A DNA stretch of 64,000 bases from Mesorhizobium sp. M8A.F.Ca.ET.218.01.1.1 (GTDB taxonomy: Bacteria > Pseudomonadota > Alphaproteobacteria > Rhizobiales > Rhizobiaceae), in the NCBI RefSeq assembly GCF_004791165.1, contig NZ_SRUZ01000002.1, positions 434,001 through 498,000 of the forward strand, in the 5' to 3' direction. The notes below the pieces were generated by a model. The model was not told the origin of the DNA. It did not search any database and worked only from the letters and a program-made list of their open reading frames with translations. Positions 10,001 through 18,681 of the stretch are shown piece by piece (positions within the stretch are counted from its first letter, which is position 1; the number at the start of each line of letters is the position of its first letter). Made by a program: the position numbers and the translations under genes.

Positions 10001-10480
10001 AACCAAGTGCCCTCGACCGTGCTGAATAGCGCGCCTTTGCCATACCGGCGGATTAGCGCGGCCGACCTTACTTCGGCATGATGCGAGCAATTTCTGCACC
10101 AGGCGCGCGACGTATGCCACTCCCTCAGATCGCCCAGCGATACGTCTGGGCCTGCATGTTTGCTGCCTTCTGCGATGGCTTGCCGACACTTTCGGCTCGC
10201 CGGGTGTGATGATCTTCTTCTGCGTCTTTCCCTCTCGGCGATATTGCCGTTCGGCCGTCCCGACCAAGGCCAAACCTCGGGCCGTTTTCCCGTTCCCGGG
10301 TAGAGCTTGAACGTCTCGTCGATGATGTCTCTGGCGTGCTGCGAGCTCAACGCCGAGGCGCTTGGCATCGATGCATGGCGCGACATGATTGCGGCGGTGT
10401 CGCACGGGTTCGACGGTTTGGGCTTCAGGATCGTGCGGATGGGCCACGCTTTTCTGGCGGCGCGAAACACGGGCAATGCG
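10001..10480. other. Unassigned segment between IS3 remnant and TlpA-like gene
   Basis: Open frames exist on the minus strand (up to 169 codons) but show no motif I recognise. The base composition is coding-like, so it may be a decayed gene, or unrelated island DNA brought in by the IS element. Confidence 0.3.
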
Positions 10481-10487
10481 CGTTCAA

Positions 10488-10517
10488 AACCTGACAAAGG
10501 CAGAAATTTGTCAGGTT
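10488..10517. promoter_or_regulatory. Perfect dyad, candidate enhancer-binding site
   Basis: Arms AACCTGACAAA (10488-10498) and TTTGTCAGGTT (10507-10517) are exact reverse complements around an 8-base spacer. The centre is about 110 bases upstream of the predicted sigma-54 transcription start of the TlpA-like gene. Two one-mismatch NifA-type sites overlap it (CGT-N10-ACA at 10481-10496 and TGT-N10-CCA at 10509-10524), so it may bind NifA weakly or another enhancer-binding protein. Confidence 0.55.
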
Positions 10518-10587
10518 CAATCCAACCGCCATCCGGGCACTACGGAGGTTTTTCAAAGCATATTCATGCACTTGCGCGCTGAGCCCG

Positions 10588-10603
10588 CTGGCATGGACCT
10601 TGC
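10588..10603 (+). promoter_or_regulatory. Sigma-54 (-24/-12) promoter of the TlpA-like gene
   Basis: CTGGCATGGACCTTGC matches the RpoN consensus with one change (T for C in the -24 element) and correct spacing. Transcription would begin near 10615, giving a leader of about 78 bases. Confidence 0.65.
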
Positions 10604-10692
10604 AACGCTTGCAGCAGGACGGTATGCAATGGAGCAGACGAGGATGTTCTCTCCCCTGAACCGTGTGCCGTCTCTGAGAGGGAAATAAGCTC

Positions 10693-11886
10693 GTGCAGAA
10701 AATCTCACAACCTTTGACAACGGCTTTGGAGAACAACGTGGTGTTGCAGATCGAGTCCCCGGCTCCTTCGATTCAAGCGGAAACCTGGCTGCGTGGCGAG
10801 CCCCTCACCAGCTTCGAGCCTGGCAAAGTGTACATCGTCGAATTTTGGGCAACTTGGTGCGGTTCGTGTGTGGACGGGATGCCCCATCTGATGCAGCTGC
10901 AGGAGAAATACAGGGAAAGCGGCGTTGAGATCGTAGGAGTCGCGGCTAGTGAACGCGCTCCAACGGCCGATGAGGCCCGAAGCACGTTGGACGCTTGGTT
11001 GACGGAAAAGTTCCCGAATCTGAACTATCGGATCGCATTCGACTCGACAGGCGAAATGGACAAGCTTTGGATGGAGCCCAGCTTTTCTTTCTGGATTCCC
11101 ACCAGTTTCGTGGTCGACCGAGACGGCTGCATCGCCTTTATTGGTGCACCGACGGAACTCGATGAGGTCTTGCCGAAGGTGCTTAACGGCAGCTGGCGCA
11201 CCAGCGATAAAGCAAAATCCGCCGATGCGGAGCGGATCGCGGAAGGCGAACCCATAGCGCGCGAACAAGCGCTGAAGAAGCCGATCAATGACAGATATCG
11301 GGCGGCGGTGGAGAAAAAGAATTGGAGGACGGCGCTCTCGGCGATCGAAGAAGGCATCGCCTTGATGCCGGACAACCTCGGTTTCCGCCGTTCTCATGTG
11401 AATCTGTTGCTTCACAAAATGAAGGACATGCAGGTCGGCTTGCCCGTCATGCGCCAATTCGTTCGCGACGCGATCAACAGAAACTCCGAGAATTGGATGG
11501 TTGCGGCGTTAGACGAGCTCTTCTTTCCGAACTATGACCATTCGCACTTTCCGTCTGCTGAGCGCTTGGCGATGGGAAAACAGCTGTCCGAACACATCCT
11601 GGCACTGAATCCCCCGGAAAGCGACAAACGTAAGCTCCTGCCCTATCGTTTGGCAGCCCTCTACTATCACGAGAGCGGCAACAAAGATCGGGCGATCGAG
11701 TTGATCGAACTGGCACTGAAGTCGCAGGGCGGTCCGGAGCTTATCCGGGACGAAGATGAACAGCGCGAAATATCCCATTTGCTGCAGTTCCTGGCCTACT
11801 TCAAGGGTGAGAAGGTTTGTTACGGCGCTCTGTGTGCGGTTCCAAACAATGGCCGATTCGACAGCTGGTATACCGTTTGCGGCTGA
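10693..11886 (+). CDS. TlpA-like thioredoxin-fold protein with TPR-like C-terminus
   Basis: Residues about 20-170 form a TlpA/AhpC-type thioredoxin fold with the redox motif WCGSC at residues 55-59, in the context EFWATWCGSCVDGMPHL. The C-terminal about 200 residues are helical and repeat-like (ALSAIEEGIALMPDNLGFRR; NKDRAIELIELALK), consistent with TPRs. No signal peptide is visible, so it probably acts in the cytoplasm, for example as a thiol-disulfide or peroxide-linked factor. It starts with GTG; an alternative GTG lies at 10738. The upstream sigma-54 promoter suggests expression in nodules, where redox proteins protect nitrogenase. The last about 25 residues may be altered, since the following DNA is decayed. 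Confidence 0.75.
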   Translation: MQKISQPLTTALENNVVLQIESPAPSIQAETWLRGEPLTSFEPGKVYIVEFWATWCGSCVDGMPHLMQLQEKYRESGVEIVGVAASERAPTADEARSTLDAWLTEKFPNLNYRIAFDSTGEMDKLWMEPSFSFWIPTSFVVDRDGCIAFIGAPTELDEVLPKVLNGSWRTSDKAKSADAERIAEGEPIAREQALKKPINDRYRAAVEKKNWRTALSAIEEGIALMPDNLGFRRSHVNLLLHKMKDMQVGLPVMRQFVRDAINRNSENWMVAALDELFFPNYDHSHFPSAERLAMGKQLSEHILALNPPESDKRKLLPYRLAALYYHESGNKDRAIELIELALKSQGGPELIRDEDEQREISHLLQFLAYFKGEKVCYGALCAVPNNGRFDSWYTVCG

Positions 11887-11995
11887 CCGCCAGCTTATGT
11901 GAGGGACAGAACTGGCCGGGCGGACAGCTCTTGATGCGAACGGCGCAAACCCCGCCCGGCTTGCGAAATCACCTGGGCCGCTCTTTTGGACCTAA

Positions 11996-12043
11996 GTCCG
12001 AAGGACTGCGGCCTTGTACGATGCCCGCCTTTGTTTAGGCGGG
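11996..12043. repeat. Two small hairpins downstream of the TlpA-like gene
   Basis: AGTCC-GAA-GGACT lies near 11996-12006, and GCCCGCC-TTTGTTTA-GGCGGGC spans 12022-12043. Neither is followed by a T-tract, so a rho-independent terminator is uncertain. Confidence 0.4.
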
Positions 12044-12239
12044 CTATGAGCTGAGCTACGGGTTTTGCCCGCTACTAACCGTTCGCCAGCCTGGCGCAGG
12101 TGCCTCTCAACACCTCCACCACACCAAGGTTTCATGCCGGTAGCGAATTCGATCTTGGCGGCATGGCCATTAAGCACATGGGAGGGCCTCGCTGGCGGCA
12201 TGCCTGTGATCTGGTACTGCAGCCCACGCTTGCCTCCGC

Positions 12240-12570
12240 CAGCGGTTCGATGAGGCAGCCTGTCGCACAATTGATATCAGGACTTCAATGCCGGAACACC
12301 GGACCCACCCTCAATTCAATAAATGAGGTGTCGCGTACCACGGTTGGCTGCTTGATCCAGGCAATTCAGGCCGCCGTCATCCTCAATGAGGTGACCTCGA
12401 CCAGAGCCTCGGCCTTGAATGGCATGATGCAGGTGCATGGGATGGCGGCCACCGTCATTTTCGTCGATCCGAACGGAATTTCTTGCAACCGGTTTGCGGC
12501 TTTATCCAACACGCAAGGGCCGCGCTGTCGACAGTCTCCCAACGCACCAAAAAGGCAACTGTGCAGAGCA
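12240..12570 (+). pseudogene. Filamentous haemagglutinin/TpsA adhesin, N-terminal domain remnant
   Basis: Frames contain YQDFNAGTP, then AVILNEVTSTRASALNGMMQ, VHGMAATVIFVDPNGISCNR and a partial FxNTQ. These match the TPS (haemagglutination activity) domain of two-partner-secreted adhesins, in which NPNGISCxGCGFINT is the hallmark. Stops and a frame change break it, and the giant repeat region is absent. Only about 110 codons of a multi-kilobase gene remain. Confidence 0.65.
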
Positions 12571-12605
12571 AGCCTTCTATCCATCAATCTCCCTTTTGAA
12601 AATCA

Positions 12606-13232
12606 TCATATCTGTGACCAACACTGCGATATTTTTCGCGGCGGAAGGAGCCAGGCACAGTCATTTCCATGCGCAACAGCATTTCTAAGTTTCTCAGCTC
12701 GCCGGAACACGTCGGCGGCCGATGTCGCGCTCCGGGGGAGCTCTATTCCTTTTCGAACAACATCAGATTTGTCGCAGAACTGAGTGAATAGGATCTCGTC
12801 CACAAATCCATCATCACTCTTCGCATCGGCGATCACTTGAGAAATCTTCTTTCTTCTTTCGGCGCTAAGCTTCTCCAGCCAGCGGCCCGGCGTTTCGAAG
12901 CGTCTCCTTATCGCATCCGCCATGGACGCTGCTCGCACTGGCAATTTCTGCATGTCTGAAATGCTGACGAGACCTTCGGTCTGGCGTCAGGAAACAACTA
13001 GCCGACACGGCCTTTGGTCGGCGTCTCGGATGAAGTCTAGAATGCTTGCGTCGGCTCCAACCAACGTCTCTTCTGGAGCGGAAACACGCTCAGAGATTTT
13101 TCCACTCGGCGGTGTCGCGTCGAAGAAGCGTTCTGCAAAAGAATAGTCCCCCGAAACCGCCGTCATGAACCACAGGGACATAGCTGTGACGAATTGATAT
13201 TTCGCGTAGTTACATCGGAAACCGACTCGCAA
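12606..13232 (-). pseudogene. CBS-domain protein with HEPN-like motif, frameshifted
   Basis: The upstream frame (13232-12987) contains EETLVGADASILDFIRDADQ and PCRLVVS. The next frame (12953-12606) contains GLVSISDMQKLPVRAA across the junction, then a helical tail with AEKLRNAVAHGND. The first part resembles a CBS domain; the RNAVAH hexapeptide matches the R-x4-H motif of HEPN RNases. One or more frameshifts near 12955-12990 separate the two. It lies downstream of the JAMM gene on the same strand and may once have been its partner. Confidence 0.5.
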
Positions 13233-13376
13233 GTCATAAGATGAGCTCTAGTGTCATTATCATTCCAACCGTAAGGCCTCCCTGTAGCGTGCCAATTTCC
13301 GGACTTACGTCGGCGAGTTCTTGATAATCGTTTTTTCCGCACGAAACTTAAGGTCCCATAGGAGAAGGCGAGGAAA

Positions 13377-14051
13377 TCAATGCACGGTAGCAACGACGAG
13401 CCTGTCTCTCGAGAAATTGTAGAAGCGAGAATCAATTCTGAGTTCCACGTTTGAAGGCCGATTCCCAGTGCAGCGTCTGGACCCGGAGGCGTCTAGGAAT
13501 CCAACAGCGGCATTCAACCAGAACCGAAATTCACCCACGTCGAAATGCGCAATGTTCGAGCGTATGGTCTCAGCGGCATGCTTTTCATGGACCCGCGCCA
13601 GCTTGCAGATTGTCATTGCCAGCATGATTGGCTGGCTGTTAGCCCGCTCCCACAGGAAGTCGTCGTCTAGAAATGCTGCTTCGTCAGCATCCGAAAACTC
13701 GAATCCACTACTGTCCCGTACCTCGGCAAGATTTTCATAGGGATGACTGTGGAAATCACCGATGAGCGTCAAGTGTGGTGCCCATCGATCCATCAGTTCG
13801 CTCTTCAGGCGGACAGCCTGATTGTTGGGCTTCACGCTGTTCCGTGATCGCTCGGCTGAAATGCTGAGACTCATAAGATCGACATGGAAATGGGTCGTTC
13901 CTTTCGAGTCCTCGCGACTGAAGCCCCAAAGATACCCCAGCGTTTCCAGCTTTGTTCGGCGCGGACGACCATCTCCGAGAACATAGGCTTCCAGTGTGGC
14001 AAGCGTAATAGTGTGACGAGCTGCATCAGAAAGGGAAATGGTGAAATTCAT
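13377..14051 (-). CDS. JAB/MPN (JAMM) metalloprotease-domain protein
   Basis: This 224-residue protein has a JAMM-type signature GDFHSHPYENL followed by SSGFEFSDADEAAF, giving the H-x-H metal ligands and a downstream acidic residue. Prokaryotic JAMM proteins cleave isopeptide or C-terminal peptide bonds, and many occur in defence or ubiquitin-like systems. It is divergent from the XRE-ImmA gene, 140 bases apart, and upstream of the CBS/HEPN remnant. The frame is open from the ATG at 14051. A partner E1/E2-like gene is not visible, so its role here is unknown. Confidence 0.7.
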   Translation of the reverse strand: MNFTISLSDAARHTITLATLEAYVLGDGRPRRTKLETLGYLWGFSREDSKGTTHFHVDLMSLSISAERSRNSVKPNNQAVRLKSELMDRWAPHLTLIGDFHSHPYENLAEVRDSSGFEFSDADEAAFLDDDFLWERANSQPIMLAMTICKLARVHEKHAAETIRSNIAHFDVGEFRFWLNAAVGFLDASGSRRCTGNRPSNVELRIDSRFYNFSRDRLVVATVH

Positions 14052-14191
14052 CGTGCGTTACCTGAAGGTGCCTCCGATTCGTTTCCGATCAACGGCCAGC
14101 CACGATCCTCACGGGGGCTTTGCTGGTCCAAATCGCGACATATCCTTGCATTTCAAAATTCGCAAGATTATAGCGATTGCGGAGGTGCGAC

Positions 14192-15301
14192 ATGTCGACT
14201 CCCACCATCAGCATCCGTTTGAAAGCGCTGCGCAGACAGCGCAACCTCTCGCAGGAGGAGGCCGCGCGTCTGTTCGGCTTCAAGGACCGCCAGACCATTT
14301 CCGCCATCGAGACGGGCGAGCGGCGACTTTCGGCCGAGGAACTCGTTCGCGCCGTCGAAATCTTTCGCGTTCCGCTGGACTTTTTCACCGATCCGTTTCT
14401 GCTCGTCGGCGAAGGTAAGTTCTCCTGGCGTCAGAACGGCGTCATCGGTCGTGCCCTACTGGGTTACGAAGAAGACGCGGGCCGCGTGATCGCGGCATTC
14501 CGTACGCTCGCGCCACAAGTGGGCAGGGAAGCTCCGCTGCTGAGGTGCTCGCTCGGTCTTTCAAAAGAATCCAGCTACGAGGATGCATCGGCTGCGGGCG
14601 ACCGGTTCGCCGGCGAATATAAGCTAGGAAACGTGCCTGCCGCTCGCCTCGCCGAGGTCATGGAGCGGGATCTCGGAATGCTGGTCCTGATGGTTGATCC
14701 GATCGAAGGCGTGTCGGGCGCCGCCTGCCGCCTGCCGGAACTGGATGTCGTGTTGATCAATCGCCGCGAGGTTGCGGGTCGCCGCCATTTCGACCTCGCT
14801 CACGAGCTTTTCCACATCCTCACCTGGGACGCGATGCCGCCGGATCATGTCGAAGATGTCGTGCCCAAGAAACGTAGCCGGGTCGAGCAACTCGCCGACA
14901 ATTTCGCCTCGGCTCTCCTCATGCCTTCAACTGTGCTTGGCAAGGTTGGCGATTGGTCCGAATTGGCAGGCGACGAACTCATCGTACGGCTGAACGCGGT
15001 CGCAGATGAATTGAGGGTCACGGCTTCCGCATTGCGCTGGCGGCTGGTCGGCCTTGACTGGATCGACAAGGATATTGGCAGGGGTATCGCCGAAGATCGC
15101 CTTCGCAACAACGGCCGTAGCAAGCCCGCCGAAGAGCCGCTGCTTCCGCTGTTCTCCCCGACGTTCGTCGAGGTGATCGGCAAGGCTGTCAATGAGGGTC
15201 GTGTGGCGATGAGGCGCGTATTGCACCTGCTCGGCATCTCGATCGACGATCTTGCGGACCTCTTTGCAGTTCACAGCGTGGAAGCGCCATACGAGTTGTA
15301 G
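14192..15301 (+). CDS. XRE-family regulator with ImmA/IrrE metallopeptidase domain
   Basis: An N-terminal helix-turn-helix (residues about 8-65; SQEEAARLFGFKDRQTISAI) is followed by an ImmA/IrrE-type peptidase domain with the zinc motif HELFH in FDLAHELFHILTWD. Such proteins cleave or inactivate repressors and commonly control mobile elements, toxin modules or defence genes. The ATG at 14192 (MSTPTISIRLKALR) is preferred over the upstream one at 14177. It heads an apparent operon with the PIN-domain gene (9 bases downstream) and drmA, both now broken, and itself remains intact. Confidence 0.85.
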   Translation: MSTPTISIRLKALRRQRNLSQEEAARLFGFKDRQTISAIETGERRLSAEELVRAVEIFRVPLDFFTDPFLLVGEGKFSWRQNGVIGRALLGYEEDAGRVIAAFRTLAPQVGREAPLLRCSLGLSKESSYEDASAAGDRFAGEYKLGNVPAARLAEVMERDLGMLVLMVDPIEGVSGAACRLPELDVVLINRREVAGRRHFDLAHELFHILTWDAMPPDHVEDVVPKKRSRVEQLADNFASALLMPSTVLGKVGDWSELAGDELIVRLNAVADELRVTASALRWRLVGLDWIDKDIGRGIAEDRLRNNGRSKPAEEPLLPLFSPTFVEVIGKAVNEGRVAMRRVLHLLGISIDDLADLFAVHSVEAPYEL

Positions 15302-15309
15302 GCGGGTGA

Positions 15310-15812
15310 ATGCCGCGGCACCGAAGTTCGTTGCTGGTCGATACCAACGTCATCATCGAGTGCTGGCGTGTGTCGGCATGGAAGGCGCTGACGAGCGGGT
15401 ACCCGGTGGAGACGGTCGAGATGTGTGAGATCGAAACCCAGACAGGGCTCCAGAGGCGGCGGCCCGAACAGCAGATCGAAGCTAATGTTCTGAGAGAGAC
15501 ACTTAAAGCCGTACATCCGGTCAGCGACATTGAACGCGCGAGCGCGCTATTGCGTGACGACCATATGCGCTTTCTGGACGCCGGAGAGCAGATGCTCTGG
15601 ACACACCATCACGCGCAGCGACGCTTGGCTCCTTTGCGGTCCGGATAAGGCGAGTCTTCGCGTTGGGCTGCGCCTCGGCTTGCGCGACAGACTGGTCTCG
15701 TTGGAGCGGCTCCTCGCCGATATCGGCCATCGTCCGAAGGTCCTGTTAAAGATGCCTATACCCAAAAATGGCTCGACCAGACGCTGCGCAGCTTTACCTT
15801 GAGAGACCGACA
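15310..15812 (+). pseudogene. PIN-domain protein, frameshifted
   Basis: The start SLLVDTNVIIECW gives the first catalytic aspartate of a PIN RNase fold, and later FLDAGEQMLWTH matches a second acidic motif. The frame then breaks near 15620; another frame continues with LLCGPDKASLRVGLRLGL and RLVSLERLLADIG, and a third with DAYTQKWLDQTLRSFTLRDR. Thus two frameshifts split a protein of about 165 residues. It lies between the XRE-ImmA gene and drmA, suggesting a toxin-like or accessory nuclease of the same defence locus. Confidence 0.65.
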
Positions 15813-15813
15813 C

Positions 15814-18440
15814 CATGACGAATTCGCTCGAGGTACGAAACAAGCTGATCGACATCCTCCGCCGCGACCTAGTCGGCCCGAATCCTGACCTTGATCAGAA
15901 TCTCGCACGCGAAGTTTGACCGAGAAGCAATCGCTGGGACGCCGGGGGCTTTATCGTTCCCGCCTACGACGGTGTTGCGCCTGTGATACCTGACGGCGAG
16001 GAAACCATCGAAGAAACCGCCGACGACCTTCTCGCCAGTGAGATGCTGGACTCCGCTGTCGAGGGGGAGGTCGAGGAGAAGGATTCGACTGACCAACCAC
16101 CGCGGGACAGGTTTCTTCCGTCGTCGATAGGGTTGACGGTGGTTCTTCCGCAAACGGTGAGTCAAGTCACGCTGCGCGCAACATGGGGGAACTATAAGAC
16201 GGAGCCCCCATTGCCCGATGCGCTCCTCATTCCCGAACTGTCGGGAAAGGGCAAGCCAAAGCCAGAAAAGCCCGAGAACCTCCGTTGGGTTCGGGTTCCC
16301 GGCGAAGCCGCGATCGTCCTCGACGTCACTCGGAACCAGTCCGGAATCCTGCTGCCGGAAAGCGCTGACTCAGAGGCCGGGCGGCGGCATCGAAGTCGCC
16401 GTTGACACCGTGTGCTCCGTCAAAAGACTCCGGAGGGGGCTGAAGAGCGTCTGCGCGTCATCACCGTCTTCTTGGTAAACCGTCGACGGAGCACAAAGGC
16501 TCCGTACAAGGACGTGGCCTACGCGTTCCAGACCCGGATCGAGCTCGAATGTGCGGATGGATTTTATCCGCGCAGCGACCTGTCCACCTACCAGTCCGAT
16601 GATTTCGACCTTAGGCTGGGCGATCTCCATTATCGCGATGTCCGCGAATATGCCGTTGGTCGCAACACATCTGCAGGCTGGCAAGAACGGCTTGACGCGA
16701 CGAACGATCCGCTCCCCGTGACGCGTGTTTGGACCGATTTCCTTCCGCAGCAGGAGGTGGAACGTGTCGTCCCGGCAAGGAGCGATGGCGTCGAGTTCGG
16801 CATGGAGGCTCTCGCTCGGGCTGCCGTTTCCGGAGCCGAAGCGGTCAGTGCAGCCTTGGATTCACTGCCTGAACTTTACGCCGAGTGGCGGCGGAGTCAG
16901 GAAGGACTGATGACAGGGCTTGCGCCGAGACGGCTAAAGACGGGCCAGGCGCTTCTGGAAAATGTTGACACCGCCGGCAGCAGGATTCGCGATGGGATAG
17001 ATCTCCTTAAGCGTGATACGATGGCGCGTGAAGCATTCGGCCTGATGAATACGGCGATGGCGATGGCCAACCGCCGGCGCGAGGCAGAAGAAGCTGCCGG
17101 GCGATGTAGACCCGCCAACATGGCGGCCGTTCCAGCTAGCCTTCGTCCTCCTCAATCTCGTTGGCGTGACCGACCGAAACAGTGGTGAGCGCGAGATCGT
17201 CGACCTGCTTTTTTTCCGACCGGCGGCGGCAAGACGGAAGCATATCTTGGACTTGCCGCCTATGCGATTGTGCCGAGGCGGCTCCGCGGATCTGGCGTGC
17301 TGGGTGCGGGCATCAGCGTCATCATGCGCTACACGTTACGCCTGCTCACGCCGCTGGTCTCGTCTGCGCGCTCGAACTCCTGCGGACCCATGATGACAAT
17401 GGCCGGAAGACGCTTGGCGAATGGCCGATCGAGATTGGACTCTGGGTGGGCGGCGCAGCCTCACCGAACAATCCAGCCGCGAAATTCTTCCGGCAAGGAC
17501 GCCGCGACGACCTGGCTGAAGCGGTACCAGAGCAGACCTAAGACGAAACCCCGGTGCCACTGAAGGCATGTCCCTGGTGTGGTGAGCCCTTCAAGCCAGA
17601 GAGCTTCCACTTCACGCCCAACAGGACAGCTCCGCAGAATCTAGTGCTCAAATGCGAGAACGCCGAATGCGACTTCACGCGGGATCGACACCTGCCGGTG
17701 CTCGTGGTGGACGAGCCAATTTACCGCCGTCTTCCCGCATTTCTCATCGCCACGGTGGACAAATTTGCCTCCCTTCCATGGATTGGCAAGAGCGGCGCAT
17801 TCTTTGGACACGTAGATCGGCATGATCCGGACAAGGGGTTCTTCGGCGCGTCTGAGCCAGGCGAAGGTCGCCCCTTCGGAAACGGGCATCGGCTCGATCC
17901 GCCGGATCTTGTCATCCAGGACGAACTGCACCTGATCTCTGGCCCGCTTGGAACGGCGGCCGCACTCTACGAAACAGCGATCGACCTGCTGTCGTCGCGG
18001 CCGGGTCTTCATGGACTCATTCGTCCAAAAATCGTCGCCTCGACCGCGACCGTCCGAAGGGCGGAGAAACAGATCGCAGCCTTGTTCGATCGTTCGGAGA
18101 CGGCCGTATTTCCGCCACCCGGCATCCACCGTACCGACAGCTTCTTCGCCAGCACTGTGCCATCGGCACGAGAGCCAGCCCGCCTCTACGTCGGTGTGGC
18201 GAGTCAGGGTCGCGGGCTTAAACTCCTCTTTCTTCGGAGCATGCAGACCCTGCTGGCAGGCGCGCAGGCATTGACTTCCAGCCCGACGCAAGAAGGGGAA
18301 GATGCCGCCGATCCGTATCTGACAGTGCTCACGTATTTCAATGCGCTTCGCGAGCTTGGGGGCGCTCGTCTGCTCGAATTCTGCACGGTGTCACCGACTG
18401 GCGCCGGAGTTGACCCGGGATTAGGAGGAGCACTCGTTGT
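15814..18440 (+). pseudogene. drmA: DISARM-type helicase DrmA, multiply frameshifted and 3' truncated
   Basis: The reading starts at ATG 15814 (MTNSLEVRNKLIDILRRDLV) and is shifted near 15910, 16370, 17100, 17210 and 17440-17550. Joined, the frames show the DrmA-type N-terminus, a Walker A GGGKTE near 17230, a CPWCGEPF zinc-ribbon-like segment, the DEAH-box equivalent IQDELHLISGPLGTAAALYE, and KIVASTATVRRAEKQI. The normal protein is about 1,200 residues or more and acts as the ATP-dependent helicase of DISARM anti-phage systems. The C-terminal helicase half is lost at about 18380-18430, where a NifA/sigma-54 promoter region takes over. No drmB, drmC or methylase gene is present. Confidence 0.75.
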
Positions 18441-18470
18441 CGGATTCTCGACGATGTCGGACATGTGACA
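18438..18470 (+). promoter_or_regulatory. Tandem NifA-type upstream activator sites
   Basis: TGT-N10-ACA is perfect at 18455-18470, and TGT-N10-ACG at 18438-18453 has one mismatch, spaced 17 bases. They lie about 80-100 bases upstream of the predicted transcription start, as expected for NifA. Confidence 0.78.
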
Positions 18471-18515
18471 CAACGCTTCCAGAGCGATCGCATTGTTCCG
18501 AAACGATTTTCCCAG

Positions 18516-18531
18516 TTGGCACGTCGGTTGC
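18516..18531 (+). promoter_or_regulatory. Sigma-54 (-24/-12) promoter of the prolyl oligopeptidase/OmpW operon
   Basis: TTGGCACGTCGGTTGC fits the RpoN -24/-12 core; only the weakly conserved R position differs. Transcription would start near 18542, about 140 bases before the first gene. About 105 bases around it are highly similar to the M41 gene promoter at 2500-2610. Confidence 0.85.
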
Positions 18532-18681
18532 GGTCCTATGCGCAAAAGCACTGCGATGCCGCACCGACTGGAAGAACTCATCAATGATCACGCTTTTCGA
18601 ACATGTGGGCGCCGCTACCAACACTGAGCGTTCCCGATCAAACGGAAGCCATTCCACTTTCATTCCTCAGGTCGTTCGGAC

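Noticed and set aside
11990..12060. A tRNA-like stretch on the minus strand (GTAGCTCAGCTCATAG followed by a GC hairpin)
   Set aside because: The D-arm-like motif is there, but the following stem has 7 pairs with an 8-base loop, no T-arm (GGTTCGA) follows and the acceptor ends do not pair, so it is not a tRNA.
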